From: Methylocystis sp. KS32
GTDB lineage: Bacteria > Pseudomonadota > Alphaproteobacteria > Rhizobiales > Beijerinckiaceae
Length of the DNA stretch: 64,000 nucleotides
Assembly: GCA_002862095.1 (NCBI GenBank)
Contig: PHSQ01000004.1
Coordinates: forward strand, 120,261-184,260
Direction: 5' to 3'
Below the pieces are notes generated by a model. The model saw only the letters and a list, made by a program, of their open reading frames with translations. It made no database searches and was not told the origin of the DNA. Below are positions 37,645 to 46,894 of the stretch, piece by piece (the stretch's first letter is position 1; each line of letters begins with the position of its first letter). The translations under genes and the position numbers were made by a program.

Positions 37645-38796
37645 ATGGACAGGCCGACATTCTATGAATTCTTCGCCGGGGGCGGGATGGCGCGGGCGGG
37701 GCTCGGCTCTTCGTGGCATTGCCTCTTCGCCAATGACTTCGACCATAAGAAAGGCGAGACCTATCGCATGAACTGGGGCGCCGAGGCGCTCCACATCGGC
37801 GATGTCCGCGCGATCAAGACCGAGCAATTACCGGGCCAGGCCGAGTTGGTCTGGGCGTCCTTTCCCTGTCAGGATTTATCGCTTGCCGGAGCGGGCGCCG
37901 GCCTCGCGGGCGAGCGCAGCGGCACGTTCTGGCCCTTCTTCGATCTCGTCAGAAAACTGCGCGCGGAAGGGCGCCAGCCGCCTCTGCTGGCGCTGGAGAA
38001 TGTCTGCGGCGCGCTGACCTCTCACGGCGGCAAGGATTTTCAAAAAATCTGCGAGGCGCTGGCGGAGGAGGACTATCTTTTCGGCGCGCTGGCGGTCGAC
38101 GCCGCGTTGTTCTTGCCGCAATCGCGGCCGAGGTTGTTCATCTTGGCGGCGAGAAAGGACGTCGCGCCGCCGCAGCAGCTTTTAGGGCAGGGGGCTTGCG
38201 CGCCTTTCTCGACGCCCGGCCTTATCGCGGCTCACGGGAGGTTGTCCGAGAAGTTGCGCGAGAGCTGGATTTGGTGGCGCTTGCCGCCGCCGCCCCTGCG
38301 CAACAAGGGCCTCGCCGATCTCATCGAGAGCGACCCTCCCGACGTTTTGTGGCATTCGCGCGAGGAGACGCAGGCGCTCATCGCCAAGATGAGCGAGATC
38401 AATCTCGCTAAAATCTCCGAGGCGAAAAAGGCCGGGCGCCGGACGATCGGGACGCTCTATCGCCGCACGCGCTATAATTCGGCGGGCGAAAAAATTCAGC
38501 GCGCGGAGGCGCGGTTCGACGATATCGCGGGCTGCTTGCGCACCCCGGCCGGAGGCTCCAGCCGGCAATTCGTGCTTATCGTGGAAAAGGGCTGCGTTCG
38601 CTCCCGCCTGATGTCCGCGCGCGAGACCGCGCGGCTGATGGGATTGCCCGAAGAATATATTCTGCCGGAAAGATACAATGAGGCGTATCATTTGACCGGC
38701 GATGGCGTCGTGGTTCCCGCCGTGCGGCATCTCGCCGCGCATATTTTGGAGCCGTTAATAAAGTTAGTGAAACAAAAACAGCGAGAAGTTGCATGA
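37645..38796 (+). CDS. DNA (cytosine-5) methyltransferase of a restriction-modification system
   Basis: The 383-residue enzyme has the ordered C5-methyltransferase motifs: FYEFFAGGGMARAGL (SAM motif I), PCQDLSLAG with catalytic Cys75 (motif IV), LALENVCG (motif VI), FLPQSRPRLFILA (motif VIII), then a variable target-recognition region and a late SARETARLMGLPEEYILP (motif X). It should methylate cytosine in the sequence cut by the next gene. Its stop overlaps that gene as ATGA. The ATG at 37645 is used because it places motif I at the usual distance; the ribosome site is weak. Recognition sequence cannot be read off. Confidence 0.93.
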   Translation: MDRPTFYEFFAGGGMARAGLGSSWHCLFANDFDHKKGETYRMNWGAEALHIGDVRAIKTEQLPGQAELVWASFPCQDLSLAGAGAGLAGERSGTFWPFFDLVRKLRAEGRQPPLLALENVCGALTSHGGKDFQKICEALAEEDYLFGALAVDAALFLPQSRPRLFILAARKDVAPPQQLLGQGACAPFSTPGLIAAHGRLSEKLRESWIWWRLPPPPLRNKGLADLIESDPPDVLWHSREETQALIAKMSEINLAKISEAKKAGRRTIGTLYRRTRYNSAGEKIQRAEARFDDIAGCLRTPAGGSSRQFVLIVEKGCVRSRLMSARETARLMGLPEEYILPERYNEAYHLTGDGVVVPAVRHLAAHILEPLIKLVKQKQREVA

Positions 38797-39650
38797 GCGT
38801 CATCCCATGCAAGAAAAATCCACAGCTAACAAAACAAATTGAAGCTTTTGCTGACGTTTTAAAGACGAAATCGCATTTGCTTGGCGATCATGGGCTTGAC
38901 GAGGTTCAATTTTACAATTCGGGACTGTTTCGCGGAGCTATTGAGCGTGTGCGCGGACAATTTGCCGCCGCGATGCGGGAGAAACGTGAGTTTGTTCGTT
39001 GCGTATTGAGCTATATGGAAGACAGAAATTTTATTCGCTCATTCGAATCCTCGGGCGGTCAAAACCGGTATGACTATACGGTTGAAATGCCGAGCAAAAA
39101 GGTTGCTGTCATTGAGCTCAAAGGCGGGCTCGACGGAAACAATACAATTATTTTCGAGCGCCCGGCTCATGCAGATGAACTCATCGTTTGGAGCGTAAGC
39201 ACCAATCCCGGGGGCGACCCCCAGCACAACGTCTGGTCCGGCATCCACACCCGATTGAGTGCAGAAATCATCGCAAACTCGAAACGCGTGGATGGGCTCA
39301 TAGTTTGGGATTGGGCCTGTGGGACCATCGGTCGGCCGTGTCCGAAATGTGTTGGCGATACCGCAAGAATTACGATCTTGGCGCATTATCAACTTCCGCC
39401 TCCTTGCATTTACGTATTTCCGGCAAAAATTCCAGAAGCACGCAGCAACCCTAAACCACTGGCTCAATCTCTGGAATCAGTCGAGCTTCTAGAGGCATTT
39501 CATCGGTGTTTCGGCGGCCGGGACGATGAAGTGAACTTCGTGGATTTCGAGGTAGCGCATCAAGGAATTGAAACTGTTAGAAAAACGATAGTGCGTCGTG
39601 CCGGCGAGGTCGTGAAGCAGTCAGATGACACGCCGATCCGCCGCAAATAG
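38793..39650 (+). CDS. Putative type II restriction endonuclease, unrecognised family
   Basis: This 285-residue protein sits between a C5 methyltransferase and vsr, overlapping both, the place of a cognate restriction enzyme. A PD-(D/E)xK-like pattern is visible: RYDYTVEMP with Asp94, then VAVIELKGG with Glu108 and Lys110. ERVRGQFAAAMREKREFVRC precedes it as a helical element. Cys176, Cys183 and Cys186 (ACGTIGRPCPKC) could bind zinc. I do not recognise the family. The gene is visibly richer in A and T than its neighbours, a sign of transfer. DNA cleavage is inferred from context and the motif only. Confidence 0.72.
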   Translation: MSVIPCKKNPQLTKQIEAFADVLKTKSHLLGDHGLDEVQFYNSGLFRGAIERVRGQFAAAMREKREFVRCVLSYMEDRNFIRSFESSGGQNRYDYTVEMPSKKVAVIELKGGLDGNNTIIFERPAHADELIVWSVSTNPGGDPQHNVWSGIHTRLSAEIIANSKRVDGLIVWDWACGTIGRPCPKCVGDTARITILAHYQLPPPCIYVFPAKIPEARSNPKPLAQSLESVELLEAFHRCFGGRDDEVNFVDFEVAHQGIETVRKTIVRRAGEVVKQSDDTPIRRK

Positions 39651-40059
39651 CGGTATCCGAACGGAAGACCCCGCCAGGCGCTCCGCCATTATGCGGGCGG
39701 TCAAGTCGCGGGACACCTCGCCCGAACTCGCCGTGCGGGCGCTGCTGCGGCGCTTCGCGCCCCATTACCGTCTGCACCGCAAGGATTTGCCGGGAAATCC
39801 CGACATCGCCTTCATTGGCCTAAAGCGCGCGATCTTCGTGCATGGCTGCTTCTGGCACGGGCACGACTGCGCGCGCGGCGCGCGGAGCCCCAAGACCAAC
39901 GCCGACTATTGGCAGACGAAAATCGCCCGCAACCGGGCCCGTGACGAAGCCAATGCGGAGAAACTCAAATCGCAAGGCTGGCGCTCGCTGACGGTTTGGG
40001 AGTGCGAGCTGAAAGACAAGACCGGACTGGAGAAGCAGCTGCGGGAGTTTCTGGCGTGA
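39625..40059 (+). CDS. vsr: Very short patch repair endonuclease
   Basis: Vsr nicks next to T:G mismatches formed when 5-methylcytosine deaminates, so it protects sites methylated by the neighbouring enzyme. The 144-residue protein has RSAIMRAVKSRDTSPELAVR, HRKDLPGNPDIAF with catalytic Asp60, the zinc-site segment FVHGCFWHGHDC and NRARDEANAEKLKSQGW. All are family hallmarks and length is normal. It overlaps the upstream nuclease gene by 26 bp, completing a three-gene cassette. A bidirectional hairpin separates it from efp. Confidence 0.94.
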   Translation: MTRRSAANSGIRTEDPARRSAIMRAVKSRDTSPELAVRALLRRFAPHYRLHRKDLPGNPDIAFIGLKRAIFVHGCFWHGHDCARGARSPKTNADYWQTKIARNRARDEANAEKLKSQGWRSLTVWECELKDKTGLEKQLREFLA

Positions 40060-40062
40060 AAA

Positions 40063-40100
40063 GGCCTCCTTCCCTCCGATTGGAGAAGGAAGCCCCGATT
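40063..40100. terminator. Shared terminator between vsr and efp
   Basis: GGCCTCCTTCCCTCC pairs imperfectly with GGAGAAGGAAGCC around a GATT loop. On the plus strand it is followed by CCGATTTT; on the minus strand by TTTT. It lies between the convergent vsr and efp stops. Confidence 0.75.
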
Positions 40101-40101
40101 T

Positions 40102-40671
40102 TCAATCCTTCGCGCGCTCGACATAGGCGCCGTCTTCCGTCTGCACCACGACGCGAGTGCCCGGCTGGATATGGGGCGGCACCATGATGCGCGCGCCATT
40201 GCTGAGTTTGGCGGGCTTATAGGAAGAGGAAGCGGTCTGGCCCTTCATGGCCGGCTCGGTCTCGGTGATCTCAAGAGTGACGCGCGGCGGCAACTGGATA
40301 GCCACGGCGACGCCGTTGAACATGGACAGGATGCAGATCATGTTTTCCTGCAGCCATTGGGCCTGATCGCCGATGACGTCCTTCGTCACGGTCACCTGTT
40401 CGAAATTCTCTTGATTCATGAAGGTGTAGCCGTCGTCGTCGGAATAAAGATAGCTGAAATCCTGATCCTCGACGAAGGCGCGCTCGACCTGTTCGGTCGT
40501 CTTGTAGCGGTCGGTGGTCTTCACGCCGTCGGAGATGCGGCGCATGTCGATTTGGGTCGTGGGCGTGCCTTTGCCCGGGAAAAAGCTTTCCGCGCTCAAA
40601 ACGACATAAAGCTGGCCGTCTTCTCTCTCGAGAATATTGCCCTTGCGGATCGAACTGGCGATGACTTTCAC
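40102..40671 (-). CDS. efp: Translation elongation factor P
   Basis: EF-P relieves ribosomes stalled at consecutive prolines. The 189-residue protein has three OB/KOW-like parts. Its modification loop is [11 protein letters not shown], with Lys34 at the position that is beta-lysylated in E. coli. The C-terminal domain ends [19 protein letters not shown], the normal EF-P end. The start is a GTG preceded by GAGGA and an A-run. The divergent operon next to it carries epmA and epmB, so the loop lysine is very likely modified in this organism. Confidence 0.95.
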   Translation of the reverse strand: MKVIASSIRKGNILEREDGQLYVVLSAESFFPGKGTPTTQIDMRRISDGVKTTDRYKTTEQVERAFVEDQDFSYLYSDDDGYTFMNQENFEQVTVTKDVIGDQAQWLQENMICILSMFNGVAVAIQLPPRVTLEITETEPAMKGQTASSSYKPAKLSNGARIMVPPHIQPGTRVVVQTEDGAYVERAKD

Positions 40672-40851
40672 TTTTTTTTCCTCGTAACCTAATGGGACGC
40701 GATCCGTTCCGGATCGCTATGGCGATTGCTGCCGCGGACCCGTCTGGTCTATGAACGGGTTGAAACTCGTGTGCGGTCTAAAACCACACTTCGCACGCCC
40801 CGGCAAATCCTCGCCGGCCGGCCTCGCCCTTTCGCTTCGGACGGACCCAAA

Positions 40852-41898
40852 ATGACGCGCGCTTCGCCCTGGTGGGACAGGCATGTTTATGCCGATCGCA
40901 AGCCCTTTCTCAAGGCGCGGGGGCGTATTACGGCCTCGTTTCGCCAATTTTTCGGCTCCGAGGGCTTTGATGAGGTCGAAACCGCCGCGCTGGCGGTTTC
41001 CGGCGGCAACGAGGCCCACATCTCGCTGTTCGCGGTCGAATTGATCGGAGCCGATGGTGAAAAGAGCCGGCTTTATCTCCACTCGTCGCCGGAATTCGCC
41101 TGCAAGAAACTGCTGGCGGCGGGCGAGGAGAAAATCTTCGCTTTCGCCAAGGTCTTTCGCAACCGGGAACGCTCCGCTCTTCATCATCCTGAATTCACCA
41201 TGTTGGAGTGGTATCGCGTCCGCGAGTCGGTCTCGCGGTTGATGGAGGATTGCGCGGGCCTGTTGACTGTCGCGGCGAAAGCGGTTGGAACAGACAGTTT
41301 CGTCTGGCGCGGCAGGGTCGCCGACCCTTTCGCGGAACCAGAGGTTCTGACCGTTTGCGAGGCCTTCGACCGCTACGCCAATCTGAACCTCGCCGCCCTG
41401 CTCGACGACCGTGACGGCTTCGCCAGAGCGGCGGCGCGGGATGGTGTCAGGGTGACGCCCGACGACGGCTGGTCCGACATTTTCAGCAAGGTGCTCGGCG
41501 AGAAGGTAGAACACAGGCTTGGCTGCGGGCGCGCCACGATTCTGACGGATTATCCGGCGAGCGAAGCCGCGCTCGCCCGACCAAGGCAAGACGACCCGCG
41601 CTTTTCTGAGCGCTTCGAGCTTTTCATCTGCGGGGTCGAAGTCGCCAACGGCTTTGGCGAATTGACCGACCCGTTCGAGCAGCGGCGCCGGTTCGACGAG
41701 GAAAATCATGCGCATGAGCGCCTTTACGGAGAATCCTACCCCGTCGACGAGGATTTCCTGGCCGCCCTCGCCGTCATGCCGCCTGCAAGCGGCATTGCGC
41801 TTGGCTTCGATCGTCTTGTCATGCTCGCCGCCGGCGCGACGCAGATCGAGCAAGTGTTGTGGACACCGGTCCCAGAGCGGGGCGAACAGGGGATTTGA
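40852..41898 (+). CDS. epmA: EF-P--(R)-beta-lysine ligase
   Basis: EpmA (also PoxA/GenX) is a truncated class II lysyl-tRNA synthetase homologue that attaches (R)-beta-lysine to EF-P Lys34. The 348-residue protein lacks the anticodon-binding domain and begins WWDRHVYADRKPFLKARGRI. Class II motif 2 is AFAKVFRNRERSALHHPEFTMLEWYR and motif 3 is GIALGFDRLVMLAAGA; GVEVANGFGELTDP is the usual amino-acid pocket. I start it at the ATG at 40852, which gives the typical length; an upstream ATG would add 42 residues overlapping the efp promoter region. Confidence 0.93.
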   Translation: MTRASPWWDRHVYADRKPFLKARGRITASFRQFFGSEGFDEVETAALAVSGGNEAHISLFAVELIGADGEKSRLYLHSSPEFACKKLLAAGEEKIFAFAKVFRNRERSALHHPEFTMLEWYRVRESVSRLMEDCAGLLTVAAKAVGTDSFVWRGRVADPFAEPEVLTVCEAFDRYANLNLAALLDDRDGFARAAARDGVRVTPDDGWSDIFSKVLGEKVEHRLGCGRATILTDYPASEAALARPRQDDPRFSERFELFICGVEVANGFGELTDPFEQRRRFDEENHAHERLYGESYPVDEDFLAALAVMPPASGIALGFDRLVMLAAGATQIEQVLWTPVPERGEQGI

Positions 41899-41899
41899 G

Positions 41900-42379
41900 A
41901 TGGGCGGATTGTTCGACACATTGACGGGTTCGTTTCAAGAGAGCGGCGGTGAGAGTCTAGGCAAAACATTGAAAAACATGGTGATTTTTGCCTCTCGCGG
42001 CATCGGGGTCCAAGTGGTCGAACAGGCGTTGGAGCGAGGGCGCGAGGTCGCCGCGCCGCCGCGCGATCACGCCAAGTTGGAGATAAACCATCCGCGATTG
42101 ACCAAAGTCCGCAGGGATACAGGCAATTTGTCCGAGGCGCGCAGCGCCAGGGCCGAGAAGGATCGCGAGGAAGAGCTGATCAAATCGTTCCCCGCGAACC
42201 GGCTCATCCTTCGTCCCGGCTTTCCGATCCATGGTCCCGGGACCAGGCGTTATCGGGTCTTGAGCGACCTTGCAGCCGTCGTCGCCGGTAAAATCTCGCG
42301 CGCCGATGTCAGTGATTTTATTCTGAATCAGCTGGAGAGCCTGGCTCTTTCCCGGCAGACCGCCAGGGTGACCGATTGA
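41900..42379 (+). CDS. Shortened NmrA-like NAD(P)-binding protein
   Basis: This 159-residue protein starts one base after the epmA stop and overlaps the upstream open frame of epmB. Its first part (VIFASRGIGVQVVEQALERG) resembles the nucleotide-binding start of atypical short-chain dehydrogenases (NmrA/NAD(P)H-binding type), though the glycine pattern is reduced. Its last part (EEELIKSFPANRLILRPGF, RYRVLSDLAAVVAGKISRAD, VSDFILNQLE) matches the family C-terminus. Full-length relatives have about 60-70 more residues between these parts, holding the middle strands and active-site region. So this is either a pseudogene kept in frame by an internal deletion or a repurposed short form. Catalysis is doubtful. 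Confidence 0.7.
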   Translation: MGGLFDTLTGSFQESGGESLGKTLKNMVIFASRGIGVQVVEQALERGREVAAPPRDHAKLEINHPRLTKVRRDTGNLSEARSARAEKDREEELIKSFPANRLILRPGFPIHGPGTRRYRVLSDLAAVVAGKISRADVSDFILNQLESLALSRQTARVTD

Positions 42380-42414
42380 AGGTCGTTGCTTCCGCGCCTT
42401 CAGGGAAAGGCCGC

Positions 42415-43455
42415 ATGACGGGAAAAACGCTTTCAAGCGTCGATGACCTGGCGGCCGCGGGGCTGATGACGGCTTCCAGCCTCCAATTGCGCGAGGTCGA
42501 AAAGCGCTACAGCGTGGCGGTGAGCGCTCAAATCGCGGCCCAGATCGACACGAACGATCCGCAGGACCCGATCGCCCGTCAATTCCTGCCCGACGCGCGC
42601 GAATTGATCGAAAGCGCGGGCGAATTGGCCGACCCCATCGGTGACGATGCGCATAGTCCCGCGCCGGGCCTCGTCCATCGCTATAGCGACCGGGTGCTGC
42701 TGAAGCTCCTTGGCGTCTGTCCGGTCTACTGCCGCTTCTGCTTTCGGCGCGAAACCGTCGGGCGGGGAAAGGGCGCCGCTCTCGACGAGGCGGATCTCGG
42801 CGCGGCGATGGACTATGTGTCGCGCCATCCCGGGATTTTCGAAGTTATTCTGACAGGCGGCGATCCTCTCGCCGCTTCGGCGCGGCGGCTGCGCCAGGTT
42901 TCGGATTTTCTCGCCGCCATCCCTCACGTCGCGCTGCTACGCGTTCACACCAGGGCGCCGACGGCGACTCCTCATCTCGTGACGGACGAACGCTTGGACG
43001 CCTTGGCCTCCAGCGGCAAGGCGTTGCACATCGCGCTTCACGTCAATCACCCCCGCGAACTCGATGTTAACGCTCGCGCGGCGATAGATCGGCTGCATCG
43101 CGCCGGGGCTTCGCTTTTGTCGCAAACCGTGTTGCTGAAGGGCGTCAACGACGATCCCGCGACGCTTGAAGCTCTCATGCGCGCCTTGGCTTCATTACGC
43201 GTGAAGCCCTACTATCTGCATCATCCGGACATGGCCAAGGGGACAGGGCATTTTCGCCTTTCCCTGCATCGGGGTCGGGAAATCTACGCCGAACTCGCCC
43301 GCCGGATCGGAGGCCATTGCCTGCCGCGATATGTTCTCGATCTTCCGGGCGGATTTGGCAAGATTCCCGTGGAGGACTCCCGCCTCGCTCCAGTCGGGGA
43401 GGGGCGCTGGCGGGTGGTGGATCGCTTCGGCGTCACACGTATTTACGAGGATTGA
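42415..43455 (+). CDS. epmB: EF-P beta-lysylation protein, lysine 2,3-aminomutase-like radical SAM enzyme
   Basis: EpmB converts L-lysine to (R)-beta-lysine, the substrate of EpmA. The 346-residue protein carries the radical SAM cluster motif at Cys102, Cys106 and Cys109 (CPVYCRFCFRR), then ILTGGDPL, RVHTRAPTATPHLVT, HVNHPREL and YYLHHPDMAKGTGHFRLSL, the PLP- and lysine-binding parts of the aminomutase family. Length fits EpmB rather than the longer catabolic KamA. The ATG at 42415 is preferred over an overlapping TTG at 42376. Position beside epmA and efp settles the role. Confidence 0.92.
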   Translation: MTGKTLSSVDDLAAAGLMTASSLQLREVEKRYSVAVSAQIAAQIDTNDPQDPIARQFLPDARELIESAGELADPIGDDAHSPAPGLVHRYSDRVLLKLLGVCPVYCRFCFRRETVGRGKGAALDEADLGAAMDYVSRHPGIFEVILTGGDPLAASARRLRQVSDFLAAIPHVALLRVHTRAPTATPHLVTDERLDALASSGKALHIALHVNHPRELDVNARAAIDRLHRAGASLLSQTVLLKGVNDDPATLEALMRALASLRVKPYYLHHPDMAKGTGHFRLSLHRGREIYAELARRIGGHCLPRYVLDLPGGFGKIPVEDSRLAPVGEGRWRVVDRFGVTRIYED

Positions 43456-43462
43456 GCGCGCG

Positions 43463-46261
43463 ATGGATGCTGAGACAAAAGAATGCCTCCATTTGCCGGC
43501 TTTCTGGTGTCGGCCTCTTTCCCTGCGATCCTTGGGCCAAGTCGATTCGCCATTGGGGTTCCTTGCCTTGCGACTGCTGCTGCTCCGTCTTTTCGCCGTC
43601 ATCGCTTTTGTTATCTCCACCGCCGCTGTCCAGGCCGAACAGTCCTCGACCCGCACGGAAATAAGCAACGAAGTTCTCGACCGCGCCCGCTCCACCCTCG
43701 ACGAGGTGGAAAAGGAACTCGCGAAACCCGCGGCGAACGAGCAGGTGCTGCGGCTGCTGCGCGAGCGCGTGGCGCCGATGCCCGGCGAATTGCAGGACGT
43801 GATCGATCGCCTCGCGCCCCGGCTTCGGCACGTCGAGGCTCTTCTCAAGGAATTGGGTTCGCCTTCCCGAGGCGCGAACGCCCCCTCGCCCGCTTCTTCG
43901 GCGTCCGCGGCTAACCCCGTCGCGGCGCCTGCGCCCGCGCCTTCCAAGGCCCAGCCTCCCCCCAATTCCCGGGCGCTCGCGAAAAGCCCGGCGAAGGGGG
44001 AAACGAAGACAACGGCCAATTCCCCGAAATCCGCGCCGCCGCACGAAAACCCTGCCGTCGCCAATGCGCCGGCCCCCCAGTCTCGGGCGCGAACGACAGC
44101 GGCGGATTCGGCCACCGCCGACGTAAACGCCGAATGGGCCGAGCAGCGCAAGCGTTACGACGACACGGACGCCACGCTCAAACGCGCCCGTTCCTTGCTC
44201 GTCGAATCGCAGCAAGTCCTGGTCAAAATCGTTGCGCTTCAGCGTGCGCTATTCGCCAAGACCTTGTTCATGCGCACGAAGGGAATGTTCTCTCCCTTGC
44301 TATGGAGGGAGGCCGCTTCGGAAGCGCCACAGACAATCGTCGCGGCGCGCGAGTTCGTCGAGGAACGCGCGGACAATGTTTTGAGCCGGCTGAACGATGG
44401 GGCCAAGGGCGAATTCATAGCGCTCTTGTCGCTTATCCTGCTTGCTATTCCTCTTCTCCTGTTTTTAGCCGGCCGCGTTTTGGCGCGTTCCGAAACCGTC
44501 CAGCACCCCGGTAAATATCAAAAAGCGGCGGCGGCGGGATGGACAGCTCTCGTGACGATCGCTGTTCCGCTTTTCGTCCTTATCGCCTTCGGCGCCCTGA
44601 TCGACGCCTTCGATCTCGTGGACGCGACCCTTGAACCGATCCTGCAACGCATATTCGAGGGCGCGACGAGAGTGATGGTGGCTTACGGCCTCGCCCGCGC
44701 CCTGATGGCTCCCGACCATCCCGATTGGCGCCTCGTCAATCCGGGTGACCCGCTGGCGCGGCGACTGACGCGGCTGGTCGCCGCCGTTGTCGCGATACTT
44801 TCGGTCATGCGCGTGCTGGAGCAGTTCGAGGAAACCATGCAAGCCGCGCTCGGAGTCGTGATTGTGACGCGAGGGATGGGAGCGCTCTTGTGTGGGGCGC
44901 TCCTCGCGGCCACCCTCGCCGGCTTTCCCCGCAATGGCGAAGCTCGGCCAGGAGCGGGACGCGATTGGCTCGCTTTGACGCGCCTTCTCGGCTACGGGGT
45001 CGTAATGACCGTGGTCACGGCTTGTGGTCTCGGTTACATCACCTTCGCCAATTTTTTCATTTTGCAATTATCCTGGACCCTGGCCGTCATCGCCGTTCTA
45101 TCGATCGCGTTGCTGTTGGCTCGCTGGGGCGTCGACGTCTCTTTTGCTCCGACGGGAATATTTGGCCGTGCGGCGATCAATATCATCGGCGTGGACCGAC
45201 ATGCGCTCGGGCCTTTCGCGGAACTGCTGGCGGGCGTCTCGGCGCTCGCCCTCATCGGCGTGGCGGGATTGTTCTTACTGGCGCCTTTCGGCGTCGATTC
45301 CGGCGATTTCCTCGGCAATCTGCAATCGTCGTTCCTGGTCGTTAAAATCGGCGATGTCAGCATCTCGCCGTCAAGCGCGCTGACCGCGCTGGTTTTGTTC
45401 TTCCTCGCCTTTGCTGCAACGCAGGGCTTGCGCGGTTGGCTCGACGGGAGGTTTCTGCCCTTAACGAAGCTGGACTCGGGCCTGCGCAATTCAATTGGAA
45501 CCAGCGTCGGCTACGCTGGCTTCATTCTGGCCATTTCGATTGCGCTCTCGGAACTCGGTCTCGGCTTCGATAAGCTGGCCATCGTTGCGGGCGCGCTCTC
45601 CGTCGGCATTGGTTTTGGATTGCAGTCGATCGTCAATAATTTCGTATCGGGACTCATATTGCTCTGGGAGCGCGCCGTTCGGGTGGGCGATTGGGTCGTG
45701 ATCGGCGACGAACAGGGCTACGTCAAACGCATAAATGTGCGCTCCACCGAAATCGAAACATTCGATCGCGCGACGATGATCGTGCCCAATTCCAACCTCG
45801 TAACAGGAGTCGTGAAGAACTGGCTGCGGGGGGACAAGGTTGGGCGCATAAAAATCACCTTGGCTCCCAGTTCGTCGGTCGATCCCGAGCAGATCCGCGA
45901 CATCCTGCTGGCGGCGGCGCGCGCGCAGGATGGCGTGCTGCGCATACCCGCGCCGCAAGTCATGTTTCTGGCGATGGAGTCGAACCTCTTTCGGTTCGAG
46001 CTATGGTGCTATGTCGAGGATGTGGAAGAATCGGCGCGTCTGCGCAGCGATCTGCATTTCGATTTGCACAAGCGCCTCGCTGACGCCGGCGTCAACATGG
46101 CTCCCGCGCCTACGCCTCCGACGGTCGTAAAGTTTTCAGGTTTTGACAAATTCGCGGCTGCGCCCGCCAAGGTCGTCGTCGAGCAAGAAGTGGTCGAAGA
46201 CGAAATCGAAAAAATCCACGACGGAGGTTCGAAGCGGACCGAACTCGTGGCGCGCGTCTAG
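43463..46261 (+). CDS. Large MscS-family mechanosensitive channel with DUF3772-type periplasmic domain
   Basis: The 932-residue protein has an N-terminal hydrophobic stretch (signal or first helix), a periplasmic part beginning SSTRTEISNEVLDRARSTLD with coiled-coil character, and a long Pro/Ala-rich low-complexity spacer (about residues 125-210). It then has many membrane helices and a C-terminal MscS core. The pore-lining helix is LSVGIGFGLQSIVNNFVSGL, followed by WERAVRVGDWV and the beta domain. It should open under membrane tension and release solutes. It starts eight bases after epmB, so it may share that operon; a functional link to EF-P is not evident. Confidence 0.88.
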   Translation: MDAETKECLHLPAFWCRPLSLRSLGQVDSPLGFLALRLLLLRLFAVIAFVISTAAVQAEQSSTRTEISNEVLDRARSTLDEVEKELAKPAANEQVLRLLRERVAPMPGELQDVIDRLAPRLRHVEALLKELGSPSRGANAPSPASSASAANPVAAPAPAPSKAQPPPNSRALAKSPAKGETKTTANSPKSAPPHENPAVANAPAPQSRARTTAADSATADVNAEWAEQRKRYDDTDATLKRARSLLVESQQVLVKIVALQRALFAKTLFMRTKGMFSPLLWREAASEAPQTIVAAREFVEERADNVLSRLNDGAKGEFIALLSLILLAIPLLLFLAGRVLARSETVQHPGKYQKAAAAGWTALVTIAVPLFVLIAFGALIDAFDLVDATLEPILQRIFEGATRVMVAYGLARALMAPDHPDWRLVNPGDPLARRLTRLVAAVVAILSVMRVLEQFEETMQAALGVVIVTRGMGALLCGALLAATLAGFPRNGEARPGAGRDWLALTRLLGYGVVMTVVTACGLGYITFANFFILQLSWTLAVIAVLSIALLLARWGVDVSFAPTGIFGRAAINIIGVDRHALGPFAELLAGVSALALIGVAGLFLLAPFGVDSGDFLGNLQSSFLVVKIGDVSISPSSALTALVLFFLAFAATQGLRGWLDGRFLPLTKLDSGLRNSIGTSVGYAGFILAISIALSELGLGFDKLAIVAGALSVGIGFGLQSIVNNFVSGLILLWERAVRVGDWVVIGDEQGYVKRINVRSTEIETFDRATMIVPNSNLVTGVVKNWLRGDKVGRIKITLAPSSSVDPEQIRDILLAAARAQDGVLRIPAPQVMFLAMESNLFRFELWCYVEDVEESARLRSDLHFDLHKRLADAGVNMAPAPTPPTVVKFSGFDKFAAAPAKVVVEQEVVEDEIEKIHDGGSKRTELVARV

Positions 46262-46346
46262 CCGCCGCTTTGTTGGGGCGAGCCTTGCGTTGCGAAAAGA
46301 CCGCATCGTTAATTCTTTGTGAACCCAATTGACGCAAAAGAAGCGC

Positions 46347-46880
46347 ATGAATCTTTTGGCGGCGGTTAAGCGCTTATTCGGATTTTGGTTTTTCCTTGCG
46401 CTCGCGTCTTGCGGCGGGCCGACCGGTGAAACTCCGGGCGGGTCGCCCGCGCCAGGCCGCGAATCAAGCATTTATCGTTCGCTGGCTAATCCCCTAACCG
46501 TCGTTGACGCCCAAGCTGCACGCGACATGATTTCGCAATACCGGAGCAATAGTGGTTTGCCGCCGCTGGAGCTCGATGAAAAACTTCAAGAGATTGCGAA
46601 AAAGCAGGCCGAGGAGATGGCGCACGGCGGCTCCATGCTTCGTGACGGCGTCGGATCACTGAAACGCCGTCTCACAGCGGCGGGCGTGCGCGTGGCCTTT
46701 GCGACGGAGAATGTTTCCGCCGGATACGATACGCTAGCCGAGGCATTTTCGGGATGGCGTCAGTCCGCGCCGCATAATGCGCGTATGCTTGAGCCGCGAG
46801 CTCGCCGCATGGGCCTCGCCACTGCCTACGCGCCTGATTCGAGATACAAAATATTCTGGGCGCTGGTCTTAACGGATTGA
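46347..46880 (+). CDS. CAP/SCP domain lipoprotein
   Basis: The ATG at 46347 gives a 177-residue precursor with lipobox LASC after the hydrophobic segment FGFWFFLALAS. The mature part is a CAP (SCP/PR1) domain: ARDMISQYRSNSGLPPLELD, EIAKKQAEEMAHGGSM with the conserved His, TENVSAGYDTLAEAFSGWRQS and HNARMLEPRARRMGLA. Bacterial CAP lipoproteins are envelope proteins of unclear function. A GTG/TTG frame extension of six codons is unlikely. It converges with a small gene on the other strand. Confidence 0.86.
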   Translation: MNLLAAVKRLFGFWFFLALASCGGPTGETPGGSPAPGRESSIYRSLANPLTVVDAQAARDMISQYRSNSGLPPLELDEKLQEIAKKQAEEMAHGGSMLRDGVGSLKRRLTAAGVRVAFATENVSAGYDTLAEAFSGWRQSAPHNARMLEPRARRMGLATAYAPDSRYKIFWALVLTD

Positions 46881-46894
46881 GGGAGCATCCGCGG

